Shown: in pieces, positions 1 through 9,716 of the stretch
How the letters are laid out: the number at the start of each line of letters is the position of its first letter
Numbering within the stretch: the first letter of the stretch is position 1
DNA from: Pseudoxanthomonas sp. Root630
GTDB lineage: Bacteria > Pseudomonadota > Gammaproteobacteria > Xanthomonadales > Xanthomonadaceae
Reading direction: 5' to 3'
Assembly (NCBI RefSeq): GCF_001427585.1
Contig: NZ_LMGY01000001.1
Coordinates: 435,270-499,269, forward strand
DNA: 64,000 bases
Notes under the pieces: generated by a model
What the model was told of the DNA's origin: nothing
Databases searched by the model: none
The model's input: only the letters and a program-made list of their open reading frames with translations
Translations under genes and position numbers: made by a program

Positions 1-1
1 G

Positions 2-2344
2 GCCGCCGATCTCGGCGATGCACCGGTGCCGGCGGCGAAAGGCTTCTGGATCCACCACAAGATGTCCAAGGGGGCCGTGGACTGGTTGAACAGCGCGCTG
101 GTCGGTGGCACGGTCCGCGACGGCCGCGCGATCGTGACCGGCGATCTGGACGACTGGCCGTTCACCCGCCAGAACGGCCGTTTCGAAGCGGTGGCGCATA
201 TCGACGGCGGGCAGTTCAAGTTCCAGCACGACTGGCCGCAGGTGGAACAGGTGCATGGCGACATCGCCTTCATCGGCAACGGCTTCCAGTTGAAGGGCCG
301 CGGTGTGCTGGCCGAGGTCGCGATTCCCGCCTTCGAGGCAGGCATCGCCGATTTCGGCGCAGGCGACCTGAAGATCACCGCGCGCACCGACACCGACGCA
401 GGCAAATTGCTCGCGATGTTGCGGCAGAGTCCGCTGCATAAGACCTACGGCGACACGCTCGACCACCTGCAGGCGAAAGGTCCGGTGGCGGCGACGTTCG
501 ACCTGCTGCAACCGCTGCACGCCGACGGGCAGGCGCGCAGGAAGCTCGCCGGCACCGTGGAGCTGAAGGGCGCGCAGCTGGCGGAGAAACGTTGGGACCT
601 GGTGTTCGACAGCGTCCGCGGCAAGGCGCGCTACGACGACGGCGGCTTCGCCTCGGGACCGTTGCAGGTCGTGCACGACGGGCAGGCGGGCGTGCTCGGC
701 TTGCGCGCGGGCAGCGGCACGCGCGACCGCAACCAGGCGTTCGAAGCCGACCTGACCGCCGTCGTGGACGCCGACCGCCTGCTCGACCGCGCGCCCGAAG
801 TGGCCTGGCTCAAGCCGTACATGGACGGGCGTTCGTCGTGGACGGTGGGCGTGAACATTCCGCGCACTGCGACGGGCAAGCCCGAAGCACCCACGCAGCT
901 CAACCTCACCTCCGACCTCGTGGGCACGGCGATGAGCCTGCCGGCACCGTTGCGCAAGGCGGCGACGGCGCCGCTGCAGACGACGGTGCGCGCGCCGCTG
1001 CCGATGGGCAGCGGGCAGATCGACGTGGCGTTCGGCGACCTGCTCGCACTGCGCGCGCGCGCCAGCAACGGCCAGACCGGCGTGCGCGTGGTGCTGGGCA
1101 GCGATGAGGTGAAGGACGCCGCGCCTGCGTCCGGATTGATCGCCACCGGTCGCGCCGGCACGCTGGATGCGATGGAGTGGGTTGCGCTGGCCAAGGGCGG
1201 CGGCGAAGGCGGCTCGCTGCCGCTGCGCCATATCGACATCACCGCCGAGCGCCTGCTGATGATCGGCTCGGTGTTCCCCGATACACGCCTGCAGTTGGCG
1301 CCCGCGCAACAGGCGCTGGCCGTGTCGCTGGATGGCGACGCGCTGTCCGGCGCACTGCTCGTGCCCGATGCGAAGGGTGCGGCGATCGCCGGCAAGCTGG
1401 CCCGCGTGCACTGGCGAAAAGCGCCCGCCGCCGATACCGGCGGCACCGCTGCGGCCGCGCAAGGCGCGACGGACGATATCGATCCGGCCGGGATACCACC
1501 GCTGTCGCTGGACATCGAGGACCTGCGTTTCGGCGATGCGAGCCTCGGTGCCGCCAAGCTGCGTACGCGCCAGCAGGCCGATGGCATGCACATCGACCAG
1601 CTGCAGCTGCGCTCACCGGGCCAGCACATCGACGTGAGCGGGCAGTGGACCGGCCTGGGCGAGGCGGCCCGCACCCGCTTCAGCGCCGACGTGAAGAGCG
1701 AGAACTTCGGCGTGCTGCTTGACGACCTGGGACTGGGCGACCGCGTCGGCGGTGGCCACGGGCAGATCACCGCGCAGGCCGGCTGGCCCGGCAGTCCGGC
1801 AGCATTCCGCCTGGCCTCGCTGGAAGGCAGCGTGAAACTTTCCGCGCGCGATGGCCACTTGCTGGAAGTGGAGCCGGGCGCGGGACGTGTGCTGGGCCTG
1901 CTGAGCGTGGCGGAAGTGCGCCGCCGGCTGATGCTGGATTTCAGCGATTTCTTCTCCAAGGGCTTCGCGTTCAACCGCATCGATGGCGACATCCGCATCG
2001 CCGGCGGCCTGGCGCGCAGCGACAACCTGGTGATCGACGGGCCCGCGGCCGAGATCCAGATCCGCGGCGATACCGACCTGCGCAGCGAACGCTTCGACCA
2101 GACCGTCGACGTGAAGCCCAAGTCCGCCAACGTGCTCACTGCCGTGGGTGCCGTGGCCGGTGGCCCGATCGGTGCCGCGGTGGGCGCGGTGGCCAATGCG
2201 GTGTTGAAGAAGCCGCTGGCCGAAATGGGTGCCAAGACCTACCGCGTCACCGGGCCCTGGAAATCGCCGAAGGTCGAAGTCGTCGGCCGCGAGCAGTCGC
2301 GCGTCGTCAACGACGACCGCACCGACGCTGCCGGCGCACCCTGA
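2..2344 (+). CDS. yhdP: YhdP/AsmA-like envelope protein, C-terminal part (5' truncated)
   Basis: The frame is open to the left edge, so only the last 780 codons of a protein that is usually about 1250-1300 residues are present. The sequence has the YhdP (DUF3971, AsmA_2 C-terminal) character: long repetitive beta-rich stretches and a conserved C-terminal region ([19 protein letters not shown], then [20 protein letters not shown]) followed by a short Gly/Ala-rich hydrophobic tail. YhdP-type proteins are inner-membrane-anchored and span the periplasm, and are implicated in phospholipid transport to the outer membrane. The N-terminal membrane anchor lies outside the window. A GTG at 26 is internal and should not be taken as the start. 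tldD follows directly on the same strand, as in many gammaproteobacteria. Confidence 0.88.
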   Translation, partial: AADLGDAPVPAAKGFWIHHKMSKGAVDWLNSALVGGTVRDGRAIVTGDLDDWPFTRQNGRFEAVAHIDGGQFKFQHDWPQVEQVHGDIAFIGNGFQLKGRGVLAEVAIPAFEAGIADFGAGDLKITARTDTDAGKLLAMLRQSPLHKTYGDTLDHLQAKGPVAATFDLLQPLHADGQARRKLAGTVELKGAQLAEKRWDLVFDSVRGKARYDDGGFASGPLQVVHDGQAGVLGLRAGSGTRDRNQAFEADLTAVVDADRLLDRAPEVAWLKPYMDGRSSWTVGVNIPRTATGKPEAPTQLNLTSDLVGTAMSLPAPLRKAATAPLQTTVRAPLPMGSGQIDVAFGDLLALRARASNGQTGVRVVLGSDEVKDAAPASGLIATGRAGTLDAMEWVALAKGGGEGGSLPLRHIDITAERLLMIGSVFPDTRLQLAPAQQALAVSLDGDALSGALLVPDAKGAAIAGKLARVHWRKAPAADTGGTAAAAQGATDDIDPAGIPPLSLDIEDLRFGDASLGAAKLRTRQQADGMHIDQLQLRSPGQHIDVSGQWTGLGEAARTRFSADVKSENFGVLLDDLGLGDRVGGGHGQITAQAGWPGSPAAFRLASLEGSVKLSARDGHLLEVEPGAGRVLGLLSVAEVRRRLMLDFSDFFSKGFAFNRIDGDIRIAGGLARSDNLVIDGPAAEIQIRGDTDLRSERFDQTVDVKPKSANVLTAVGAVAGGPIGAAVGAVANAVLKKPLAEMGAKTYRVTGPWKSPKVEVVGREQSRVVNDDRTDAAGAP

Positions 2345-2397
2345 ACCGGCCCGACGCGCGGCCGTCCTTGCCGTCGCCGTCCCTCACCCCCATTGTG

Positions 2398-3846
2398 ATG
2401 TCCATGACCCTGCCGATCGCTCTCGCCGAATCCCGTCTCCTCCTGCCTGCCGGCCTGGCCTCGTCCAGCCTGGACCGTGCGTTCGGCACCCTGCTGGGGC
2501 CCGGCGTCGATTTCGGCGACCTCTATTTCCAGCATGCGCGCCGCGAGAGCTGGACGGTCGAGGACGGCATCGTGAAAGACGGTGCCCACTCCATCGAACA
2601 GGGCGTCGGCGTGCGCGCGATCTCCGGCGAGAAGACCGGCTTCGCCTACTCCGACGACATCAATGCGCAGGCCCTGCTGGGTGCGGCGAAATCGGCGCGC
2701 GCCATCGCCCGCGACGGCGCCGCGCATGCACCGCGCACGCTGGTGCGCAGCGAAGGCCGCGCGCTGTATGCCAGCGACGACCCCATCGACGCGATGGGCA
2801 ATGAAGCCAAAGTCGAAGCGCTGCGCGCGGTGGACCGTTTCGTGCGTGCCGCCGACCCGCGCGTGAAGCAGGTGACGGTCAGCCTGGCGGGTGGCATCGA
2901 TACGGTGCTGGTGGCGCGCAGCGATGGCGTGCTCGGCGCCGACGTGCGGCCGTTGGTGCGCCTCAACGTGCAGGTGATCGTGGAGCAGAACGGGCGCCGC
3001 GAATCCGGTTATGCCGGCATGGGCGGGCGTTACGGCTATGCGGAACTGTTCGCCGACGGAAAGCCGGAAGACCTCGCGCGCGAAGCGTTGCGCCAGGCGC
3101 TGGTGAACCTGGAGGCGATCGACGCACCGGCCGGCATCATGCCGGTGGTGCTCGGCAGCGGCTGGCCCGGCGTGCTGCTTCACGAAGCCGTGGGCCACGG
3201 CCTGGAAGGCGACTTCAATCGCAAGGGCACCAGCGTGTATGCCGGGCGTATCGGCGAGCAGGTCGCGTCGAAGGGCGTCACCATCGTCGACGACGGTACG
3301 CTGCCGGGTCGTCGTGGTTCGCTCAACATCGACGACGAAGGCACGCCGACGAACTGCACCACGCTCATCGAGGACGGCGTGCTGGTGGGCTACATGCAGG
3401 ATTCGCTCAACGCGCGCCTGATGGGCGTGGCCCCGACCGGCAACGGTCGGCGCGAGTCGTTCGCGCACCTGCCCATGCCGCGCATGACCAACACCTACAT
3501 GCTGGCCGGGCAGCACGATCCGGAGGACATGATCCGCTCGGTGAAGAAGGGTCTGTACGCGGTGAACTTCGGCGGCGGCCAGGTCGACATCACTAGTGGC
3601 AAGTACGTGTTCTCGGCGACCGAGGCCTACCTGATCGAAGATGGCCGCATCACCGCGCCAGTGAAGGGCGCCACGCTGATCGGCAACGGTCCCGAGACGA
3701 TGCAGAAGGTGAAGATGGTCGGCCACGACCTGGCGCTCGATGCCGGTGTGGGCGTATGCGGCAAGGACGGGCAGAGCGTGCCGGTGGGCGTGGGCCAGCC
3801 GTCGTTGCTGATCGAAGGCTTGACGGTGGGTGGTACGAAGGCGTGA
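2398..3846 (+). CDS. tldD: Metalloprotease TldD
   Basis: This is a 482-residue TldD-family protein, the catalytic half of the TldD/TldE metalloprotease that processes peptides such as microcins and CcdA antitoxin in other bacteria. The zinc-site motif HEAVGH (HExxxH) is at about residues 262-267, followed by GLEGDFNRK. Length matches the family (about 480). The frame extends upstream to a TTG at 2368. I chose ATG 2398 (another ATG is at 2404) because the family N-terminus aligns there; none of the three has a clear Shine-Dalgarno. The partner gene pmbA/tldE lies 0.8 kb downstream on the same strand, separated by a repeat and the oppositely oriented darP. Confidence 0.93.
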   Translation: MSMTLPIALAESRLLLPAGLASSSLDRAFGTLLGPGVDFGDLYFQHARRESWTVEDGIVKDGAHSIEQGVGVRAISGEKTGFAYSDDINAQALLGAAKSARAIARDGAAHAPRTLVRSEGRALYASDDPIDAMGNEAKVEALRAVDRFVRAADPRVKQVTVSLAGGIDTVLVARSDGVLGADVRPLVRLNVQVIVEQNGRRESGYAGMGGRYGYAELFADGKPEDLAREALRQALVNLEAIDAPAGIMPVVLGSGWPGVLLHEAVGHGLEGDFNRKGTSVYAGRIGEQVASKGVTIVDDGTLPGRRGSLNIDDEGTPTNCTTLIEDGVLVGYMQDSLNARLMGVAPTGNGRRESFAHLPMPRMTNTYMLAGQHDPEDMIRSVKKGLYAVNFGGGQVDITSGKYVFSATEAYLIEDGRITAPVKGATLIGNGPETMQKVKMVGHDLALDAGVGVCGKDGQSVPVGVGQPSLLIEGLTVGGTKA

Positions 3847-3860
3847 GCCGTTCGATGCTC

Positions 3861-3982
3861 TCCTTCCCCTTCAGGGAGAGGGTGCCCGCAGGGCGGATGA
3901 GGGCGTGGCGGAGTCCATGCGGCACGCACGTCACGGACTCCGCCGCACCCTCACCCCAACCCCTCTCCCGGCGGGAGAGGGG
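3861..3982. repeat. Composite palindromic intergenic repeat, copy A
   Basis: The gap between tldD and darP is filled by an imperfect composite palindrome. The left arm (3861-3904) contains a CCCTTCAGGGAG-type palindrome followed by GTGCCCGCAGGGCGGATGAG. The right arm (3945-3982) contains CACCCTCACCCCAACC followed by a CCTCTCCCG/CGGGAGAGG palindrome. Between them is a 10-bp inverted repeat, GGCGGAGTCC (3907-3916) with GGACTCCGCC (3935-3944). The same two arms occur in inverted order and orientation between tsf and rpsB (37068-37189), so this is a dispersed REP/BIME-like element. It could act as a transcript 3' end for the convergent tldD and darP. Confidence 0.75.
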
Positions 3983-4540
3983 CTAATGCGCGTCGTCTTC
4001 GCCGCTGTCCTGCACCGCGCTCGCCTCGGCAAGCAGCTCACGCAACTCGCGGAACAGTTCGCGGAACGCACGCGGCGGTTTGTTCTTGGCGCGCTCGTCA
4101 TTGGCGTTGCGCACCAGCTGGCGAAGCTTCTGCCGGTCCGCCGTCGGGAATTCCTCCAGCAGCGCGGCCAGCGCGTCGTCGCCACCGGACAGCAGGCGGT
4201 CGCGCCACTGTTCGGCACGGTGCAACAGGGCCGTCTCGCGGCGCGCGGCTTCGCCGCCTTCGTCCATCGCATCGCGGATGGCTTCCAGCACCTCGTCTTC
4301 CTCGCGCCGCATCTGCTTGGCGAGGAACTGCAGCTGGCGCTTGTGGGCGATGTGCGAGGTGATGCGCTGCGTTTCCACGATATGCGGCATCAGCTCCTCG
4401 GGAATCGGCAGGCGCGCCAGTTGCGCGGCCGGCAGCGCGACCAGCTTCTCGGCCAGGCTGCGGATCTCCAGGGCTTCGCCCCGCTGCTGGGTGCGGCTCG
4501 GGCCAAGGAATTCGCCGGTTTCGGGGTCGCGTCCGCGCAT
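3983..4540 (-). CDS. darP: Ribosome-associated protein DarP/YjgA (DUF615)
   Basis: This 185-residue protein is rich in charged helices. It begins [20 protein letters not shown] and has the conserved segment with [14 protein letters not shown] and [12 protein letters not shown] typical of DUF615/YjgA. E. coli YjgA (now DarP) associates with late 50S precursors and promotes maturation of the peptidyl-transferase centre. The ATG at 4540 gives the usual family length. An in-frame ATG a few codons upstream is possible but would add a non-conserved Arg-rich stretch. The gene is convergent with tldD across a palindromic repeat and divergent from pmbA, a neighbourhood common in gammaproteobacteria (yjgA next to pmbA). 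Confidence 0.9.
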   Translation of the reverse strand: MRGRDPETGEFLGPSRTQQRGEALEIRSLAEKLVALPAAQLARLPIPEELMPHIVETQRITSHIAHKRQLQFLAKQMRREEDEVLEAIRDAMDEGGEAARRETALLHRAEQWRDRLLSGGDDALAALLEEFPTADRQKLRQLVRNANDERAKNKPPRAFRELFRELRELLAEASAVQDSGEDDAH

Positions 4541-4636
4541 GGTGAAGCCTCTCTTTCGCTCCCGCATCGCGCGGGAGCCTGACCAGGGTACCGATCCGGC
4601 GCCTCCGCGCGGATCACAGGACACAAGGATAAAGCA

Positions 4637-5995
4637 TTGAACGCCACCCTCCCGACCCCCGTCGACGACAGCCTCGCGAGGCTCGAACGCCTGGAATCGT
4701 TCTCCCAGCGCTTGCTGGCGCGTGCGAAGGCGGCCGGCGCCACCCAGGCCGAAGTGAGCTGCAGCGAGGAGACCGGCCTCAACGTCAACGTGCGGTTGGG
4801 CGACGTGGAAACGGTGGAGTCCACCCGCGACCGCGGCATCGGCGTGACCGTCTACTTCGGCCAGCGCAAGGGCAGCGCCAGCACCGCCGACCTGCGCGAA
4901 GAGAGCCTGGAGGCGACGGTGGCGCAAGCCTGCGCGATCGCGCGCTTCACCGAGGACGACGAAGCTGCCGGTCTGGCCGACGCGGCGCTGATGGCGCGCG
5001 AGTTCCCGGACCTGGACGTGTGGCACCCGTGGGCGCTGGACATGGACCAGGCCGTGGACCTGGCGCTCGCCTGCGAGACTGCGGGCCGCGACCTGGACGC
5101 GCGCATCGCCAACTCGGACGGTGCCTCGATCGGCAGCGGCGAAAGCCTGTCCGTGTACGCCAACTCGCATGGGTTCATCGGTCGCGAGCGCGAAACCCAG
5201 CACACCATCGGCTGCGCGCTGATCGCCGGGCAGGGCGACGCCATGCAGCGCGACGGCTGGTACAGCACGGCGCTGTCGCACCTGGCGCTCGAGGCGCCGG
5301 ACGTCATCGGCCGCAAGGCCGCCGAGCGCACGCTGGCCCGCATGCAGCCACGCTCGCTGGCCACCGGCCAGCATCCGGTGCTGTTCTCCGCAGAGGTCGC
5401 GCGTTCGCTCGTGGGCCATCTGCTTGGCGCCGTGTCCGGTGGTGCGCTGTACCGGCGTGCCAGCTTCCTACTGGACCATGTGGGCCAGCGGATCTTTCCG
5501 GACTGGTTCGCCATCGAAGAACTGCCGTTGATGCGGCATGGGCTGCGCTCGGCCGCTTTCGATGCGGAAGGCGTGGCGACGAGGCGTTCGCACATCATCC
5601 GTAACGGCGTGCTGGAGCGTTACGTGCTGGGGAGCTATTCGGCGCGCAAGCTGGGCCTGCAGACCACCGGCAACGCCGGCGGCGTCCACAACCTGCAGGT
5701 GCAGGCAAACGCGGGCGGGTTCGACGAACTGCTCGCCGGCATGGGCACCGGCCTGCTGGTCACCGAGTTGATGGGGCAGGGCGTGAATGGGGTGACCGGC
5801 GACTACTCGCGCGGCGCGGCCGGCTTCTGGGTCGAGGCGGGCGCCATCGCCTACCCGGTCGACGGCATCACCATCGCCGGCAACCTCAAGGACATATTCG
5901 CGGGCATCGAGGCCGTGGGCACCGATGTCGACCGCCGCTCGCACGTGGCCATCGGCTCGGTCCTGGTCGGCCGGATGACAGTGGCAGGTGAGTGA
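4637..5995 (+). CDS. pmbA: Metalloprotease subunit PmbA/TldE
   Basis: This is a 452-residue TldE/PmbA protein, the partner of TldD in the heterodimeric protease; the family lacks the HExxxH motif, and none is visible here. Recognisable segments are [20 protein letters not shown] near the N-terminus, [10 protein letters not shown], and the C-terminal [15 protein letters not shown]. The start is a TTG at 4637, supported by an AAGGA Shine-Dalgarno at 4625-4629 and by the family N-terminus. It lies divergent from darP with a 96-bp intergenic region. Confidence 0.93.
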   Translation: MNATLPTPVDDSLARLERLESFSQRLLARAKAAGATQAEVSCSEETGLNVNVRLGDVETVESTRDRGIGVTVYFGQRKGSASTADLREESLEATVAQACAIARFTEDDEAAGLADAALMAREFPDLDVWHPWALDMDQAVDLALACETAGRDLDARIANSDGASIGSGESLSVYANSHGFIGRERETQHTIGCALIAGQGDAMQRDGWYSTALSHLALEAPDVIGRKAAERTLARMQPRSLATGQHPVLFSAEVARSLVGHLLGAVSGGALYRRASFLLDHVGQRIFPDWFAIEELPLMRHGLRSAAFDAEGVATRRSHIIRNGVLERYVLGSYSARKLGLQTTGNAGGVHNLQVQANAGGFDELLAGMGTGLLVTELMGQGVNGVTGDYSRGAAGFWVEAGAIAYPVDGITIAGNLKDIFAGIEAVGTDVDRRSHVAIGSVLVGRMTVAGE

Positions 5996-6115
5996 TGGGC
6001 GCGGGTTGGGGAACGCCCTGACCGAAACCGCCCCGGATTACCGTTATCCTTGCCGAGGGGCACCTGCGGCGCAGCCGCGGGGCCCGACCACCGCATCCAT
6101 TCCGGGGAAACTTGC

Positions 6116-6502
6116 ATGAGCGAATTCGAGAACGTCACCGCACCGCCGCCGCCGTCGGGCAGCCCTAGCGCCGAAGAGAAGCAATGGGCGCTTTTCGCGC
6201 ACCTGTCGTCGCTCGTCGGCGTCATCATTCCGTTCGGCAGCGTGCTGGGCCCGCTGGTGATCTGGTTGATCAAGAAGGACACGCTGCCCTTCGTCGACGA
6301 CCAGGGCAAGGAAGCGCTCAACTTCAACATCACCGTGGCGATCGCCTTCGTGATCTCCGCCATCCTGATGCTGGTCGTGATCGGCCTCTTCCTGATGGTG
6401 CTGGTGGGCATCGCGTGGCTGGTCCTCACCATCATCGCCACGATCAAGGCCAGCAACGGCGAGGCCTACCGTTATCCGTTCACCCTGCGCCTGATCAAGT
6501 AA
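6116..6502 (+). CDS. DUF4870 domain membrane protein
   Basis: This 128-residue protein has a Pro-rich cytosolic start (APPPPSGSPSAEEKQWALFAHLSSL) and three hydrophobic segments at about residues 30-50, 65-95 and 95-110. It ends YRYPFTLRLIK, the hallmark end of DUF4870/Tic20-like proteins. The central FVDDQGKEALNFNITV matches the family. Function is unknown; it is an inner-membrane protein. The ATG at 6116 follows a GGGGAAA ribosome-binding region. A strong terminator follows 22 bp after the stop. The next gene is a diverged relative ending in an almost identical YRYPFALRLIK. Confidence 0.82.
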   Translation: MSEFENVTAPPPPSGSPSAEEKQWALFAHLSSLVGVIIPFGSVLGPLVIWLIKKDTLPFVDDQGKEALNFNITVAIAFVISAILMLVVIGLFLMVLVGIAWLVLTIIATIKASNGEAYRYPFTLRLIK

Positions 6503-6524
6503 GCGTCACGCGTACCGATCATGG

Positions 6525-6552
6525 AAAAGCCCGGCATTGCCGGGCTTTTTTA
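6525..6552 (+). terminator. Rho-independent terminator of the first DUF4870 gene
   Basis: An AAGCCCGGC/GCCGGGCTT stem with an ATT loop is followed by a run of Ts. It is close in sequence to the terminator after the next gene. Confidence 0.9.
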
Positions 6553-6665
6553 ATGTTAGGTGTCAAGTGGAAACCGGTGCCATAGAATCCCCGGCCGCGG
6601 CGGGGCATGGATGGAGAATCCATCCCGACGACATCGCGCTTTCCAACTCACACGCAAGGAACTCC

Positions 6666-7028
6666 ATGTCCCACTCCAACGTTTCAGCTGAAGAACGCAG
6701 TGCCGCGTTGATCACCTACTTGCTTACGGCTTTCCTGGGTATCGTCGGAGCGGCGGTCGGCTGGGCCGTATTCAAGACGAAGGGGCCGTTCGCCAAGGAC
6801 CAGACGACGGAGGCGCTCAACTGGGCCATCACATGGGCGATCGGGTTTGTCGCGCTGTGGGTGGTGACGTTCGTGCTGGTCATGTTGACGCCCAAGTTGG
6901 CGATGGTGGGTAGCCTGCTCTACATGGCGTTGTGGCTGGCGGGACTCATCCTCTGCATCATCGCGGCGTTGAAGGTCAAGGGAGGCGTCGCGTATCGCTA
7001 CCCGTTCGCGCTGCGCCTGATCAAGTAA
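6666..7028 (+). CDS. DUF4870-like membrane protein (second copy)
   Basis: This 120-residue protein has three predicted membrane segments (about residues 14-33, 53-76, 80-103) and ends GVAYRYPFALRLIK, paralogous to the C-terminus of the preceding protein. The cytosolic loop KGPFAKDQTTEALNWAITW corresponds to the VDDQGKEALNFNITV element of its neighbour. Start ATG 6666 has an AAGGA Shine-Dalgarno at 6656-6660. Its own strong terminator follows. The two genes look like an old tandem duplication, each an independent transcription unit. Function unknown. Confidence 0.8.
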   Translation: MSHSNVSAEERSAALITYLLTAFLGIVGAAVGWAVFKTKGPFAKDQTTEALNWAITWAIGFVALWVVTFVLVMLTPKLAMVGSLLYMALWLAGLILCIIAALKVKGGVAYRYPFALRLIK

Positions 7029-7046
7029 GCTCGCGCAACGCCCACG

Positions 7047-7076
7047 AAAAAGCCCGGCATCGCCGGGCTTTTTTTC
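7047..7076. terminator. Bidirectional terminator between the DUF4870 gene and ispA
   Basis: The stem AGCCCGGC/GCCGGGCT is flanked by A-runs on one side and T-runs on the other, so it can terminate both the plus-strand gene ending at 7028 and the minus-strand ispA ending at 7091. Confidence 0.9.
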
Positions 7077-7090
7077 TTACGTGGCGTCAG

Positions 7091-7969
7091 TCAGTGCGAG
7101 CGCTGCACCGTCAATTCGCCCAACGCGCGCAACGCATCGGCGCGCGCGTCGTACGGCGCCAGCGCGGCCTGCATCGTGGTGGCGAGTTCTTCCAGTTTCG
7201 CCTTCGCGCCCTCCATGCCCAGCAGTGCGGGGTAGGTGGCCTTGGCCTGTGCCTGGTCCTTGCCGGCGGTCTTGCCGAGCTGTTCCGAGCTGGCTTCGAT
7301 ATCGAGAATGTCGTCGCGCACCTGGAAGGCCAGGCCCAACGCGGTGGCGAAGTCGTCCAGGCGCGCCAGCGTTCCGGTATCCGCGCTGCCTGCCAGCGCA
7401 CCCATCCGCACGGATGCGTGGATCAGCGCGCCGGTCTTCAGCGCATGCATGCGCTGCAGGGCGTCCAGCGTCTGCTGCGTTCCGGTGGCGTCGATGTCCA
7501 ATGCCTGCCCGCCGCACATGCCGGCCGCGCCGGACGCCTGCGCCAGCGTCGCCAGCCAGTTCACGCGGAGTACGGCGGAGGCGGGCGCGGAGGCGAGCAC
7601 TTCGAAGGCGCGCGTCTGCAGCGCATCGCCGGCCAGGATCGCAGTGGCTTCGTCGAAGGCGACGTGGACGGTGGGCTTGCCGCGGCGCAGGTCGTCATCG
7701 TCCATCGCGGGCAGGTCGTCGTGGACCAGCGAATACGCATGGATCAGTTCCACCGCTGCTGCGGGCGCGTGCAGGGTGGCTTCGTCGGCGCCCACCAGCG
7801 TGCCGCTGGCGTAGACGAGCAACGCGCGCATGCGCTTGCCACCGCCCAGCACGGCATGGCGCATCGCCTGGTGCAGACGCTGTGGCGTGGCATCCGCCGC
7901 CGGCAGCGCATGGTCCAGGTGGTCTTCCAGGCCTGCCGCCCAGGCGGCGAAGCGGGGATCAGCGGCCAT
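7091..7969 (-). CDS. ispA: Farnesyl/geranyl diphosphate synthase IspA
   Basis: A 292-residue class I polyprenyl synthase that condenses IPP with allylic diphosphates to farnesyl diphosphate in the cytoplasm, feeding undecaprenol and quinone synthesis. The first Asp-rich motif DDLPAMDDD is at residues 84-92 and the second, DDILD, at 219-223; [10 protein letters not shown] (residues 42-51) is the usual IPP-binding segment. Its start overlaps the end of xseB by 11 bp, so the two are translationally coupled, and tilS lies just upstream. dxs, often next in this operon in other proteobacteria, is absent here. Confidence 0.95.
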   Translation of the reverse strand: MAADPRFAAWAAGLEDHLDHALPAADATPQRLHQAMRHAVLGGGKRMRALLVYASGTLVGADEATLHAPAAAVELIHAYSLVHDDLPAMDDDDLRRGKPTVHVAFDEATAILAGDALQTRAFEVLASAPASAVLRVNWLATLAQASGAAGMCGGQALDIDATGTQQTLDALQRMHALKTGALIHASVRMGALAGSADTGTLARLDDFATALGLAFQVRDDILDIEASSEQLGKTAGKDQAQAKATYPALLGMEGAKAKLEELATTMQAALAPYDARADALRALGELTVQRSH

Positions 7970-8219
7970 CGGGTGCCGGGGCGAAGGGCTCGCCGTTCTC
8001 GGGCTGCTCCGGATCGCTGAGCAGCCTCACCCGCAGTTCGGCCTGCTCCAGCGCGGTCTGGCACTGCCGGTAGAGGCCCACGCCACGTTCGTAGGCGGCG
8101 AGCGATTCTTCCAGGCTCATGTCGCCGTGTTCCATCTTGTCGACCAGCTTCTCCAACTCGTCCAGCGATTGCTCGAAGTGGGCGACGGGGGAGGCGTCCG
8201 GGGTGTTCTTCTTGGCCAT
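7959..8219 (-). CDS. xseB: Exodeoxyribonuclease VII small subunit
   Basis: An 86-residue protein with the XseB signature [19 protein letters not shown] and [19 protein letters not shown]. It forms a coiled-coil subunit of ExoVII, which degrades single-stranded DNA to oligonucleotides. ATG 8219 gives the usual length; the C-terminal tail after LLSDPEQPE is Pro-rich and not conserved. It overlaps ispA by 11 bp, the common xseB-ispA arrangement. The large subunit xseA is not in this window. Confidence 0.94.
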   Translation of the reverse strand: MAKKNTPDASPVAHFEQSLDELEKLVDKMEHGDMSLEESLAAYERGVGLYRQCQTALEQAELRVRLLSDPEQPENGEPFAPAPDGR

Positions 8220-8263
8220 GCGGCAAGTGTGGGGATCGACTCCGGCCAGGTCAACGCGGGGCG

Positions 8264-9559
8264 TCAGCCGCGCTGCCAGGCGAGGCGGGCGCCACGCGTA
8301 CGAAGCCACGCGTCGCCTTCCGCCGAAAGCACCAGATCGCCGGCAGCCCACAGGTCGTCCCGGCGCCACAGCAACGGCAGCTGGCGCCGTTCCCAGGGAG
8401 GTACACCGAGCGACTGGAGTACATCCTTCAGGGCGTGCGTATGCGTGCGTCCCGGCAGCGTGATCCGTTCGCCGCCCTGGCGTGCCGTGAGCGTCAGCGG
8501 CGCGCCGAAGCCCGTGCCGTCCCCCTCCAGCGTCAGTCGTCCGCCATCCGGCAGCGCGCAGGGTGCGATGCCGTCCCAGGTGGCCTGCCAGTCGTCCGGC
8601 AACGCGGGACGCAGGTATTCGGCATGCAGCAGATCGCGCCAACGCCGCACGATGGCGCCCTGCCAGGCGAACGTGGCCTGCGCATCCGCGCGTGCCCCGA
8701 GCAGCTGGGCTTCGATCTGCGCAATACCTTCGGCGGGCAACGGCGGCAGGGACAACGCAGCGATCCAGCGGCGCAGGATGCGCGCGCGCTGGACCGCATC
8801 CGAGGAGCACAAGGCATCGATGCGCAGTGCGGCGGGGTCTGCCGTGGCCGCATTCGCGAGCAGTCGGGCATCGTGTTGTGCCAGCAGGTCGGCGGCATCC
8901 GCGCTCAGCGTTGCGCTGCGCGCGAAGGACGCGACGGCGTGCGGCCAGCGCCGCGCCAGCAGCGGCAGCACCTCATGGCGGAGGAAGTTGCGGTCGAGAT
9001 CGGTCTGCGCGTTGCTGGGGTCCTCGATCCACGCCAGCCCGTGCGCGCGTGCGTACGCCGTCAGGTCGCCGCGCGGTGTGTCCAGCAGCGGCCGCCACAG
9101 CCATCCGGGGCCGAACACGCGCCACGGGCGCATCGCCGCCAGGCCATCCGGGCCGGACGCGCGCAGGGCGCGGAGCAAGAAGGTTTCGGCCTGGTCGTCG
9201 CGGTGGTGCGCGGTGGCGAGGATGTCGCCATCCGCCATCGCATCGACGAACGCCGCATGGCGGGCGACGCGCGCGGCAGCCTCGGGGCCCTCGCCTCGTC
9301 GATCCACCCGGACCCGCGCGATGCGCAACGGCACATCGAGCGCGCGGCAGACCTCCGCGCAGTGCCCGGCCCAGGCGTCGGCTTCGTCCATCAGGCCGTG
9401 GTGGACATGCAGTGCGGACAGGCCCCGGTCCCGGGTCGCTGCGTCGTGGGCGAGCCGGTGCAGCAGCACCGTGGAATCCAGTCCGCCGCTGAAAGCCACG
9501 CACACGCGGCCCGGCGCGTGCGCAAGCAGCAGGTCCAGCGACGGGGATACGGCGTCCAT
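8264..9559 (-). CDS. tilS: tRNA(Ile)-lysidine synthetase TilS
   Basis: A 431-residue N-type ATP pyrophosphatase with the PP-loop SGGLDS at residues 24-29. It modifies C34 of tRNA-Ile(CAU) to lysidine so that AUA is read as Ile, an essential step. The N-terminal catalytic domain covers about residues 1-210. The C-terminal part contains the [11 protein letters not shown]-like and [20 protein letters not shown] segments of the TilS C-terminal domain. It lies 44 bp upstream of xseB on the same strand. Confidence 0.93.
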   Translation of the reverse strand: MDAVSPSLDLLLAHAPGRVCVAFSGGLDSTVLLHRLAHDAATRDRGLSALHVHHGLMDEADAWAGHCAEVCRALDVPLRIARVRVDRRGEGPEAAARVARHAAFVDAMADGDILATAHHRDDQAETFLLRALRASGPDGLAAMRPWRVFGPGWLWRPLLDTPRGDLTAYARAHGLAWIEDPSNAQTDLDRNFLRHEVLPLLARRWPHAVASFARSATLSADAADLLAQHDARLLANAATADPAALRIDALCSSDAVQRARILRRWIAALSLPPLPAEGIAQIEAQLLGARADAQATFAWQGAIVRRWRDLLHAEYLRPALPDDWQATWDGIAPCALPDGGRLTLEGDGTGFGAPLTLTARQGGERITLPGRTHTHALKDVLQSLGVPPWERRQLPLLWRRDDLWAAGDLVLSAEGDAWLRTRGARLAWQRG

Positions 9560-9716
9560 GCGCGCATGCTAACGGCGATGCGTGCCGCGTGCAGCGGCTT
9601 GGACACATGGTGGGCGCGCGGGGACTCTGTGATGGCCGTTGGAATTCGCGCGCGCGTTGACGGAATCTGAACCGGCACGCCGCGAACATGGTGTCTGACG
9701 TCCCACAGGAACCTCC

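Noticed and set aside
2368-2397. TTG start for TldD ten codons upstream
   Set aside because: The extra residues (Pro/Ser-rich) are not conserved and no ribosome-binding site precedes the TTG.
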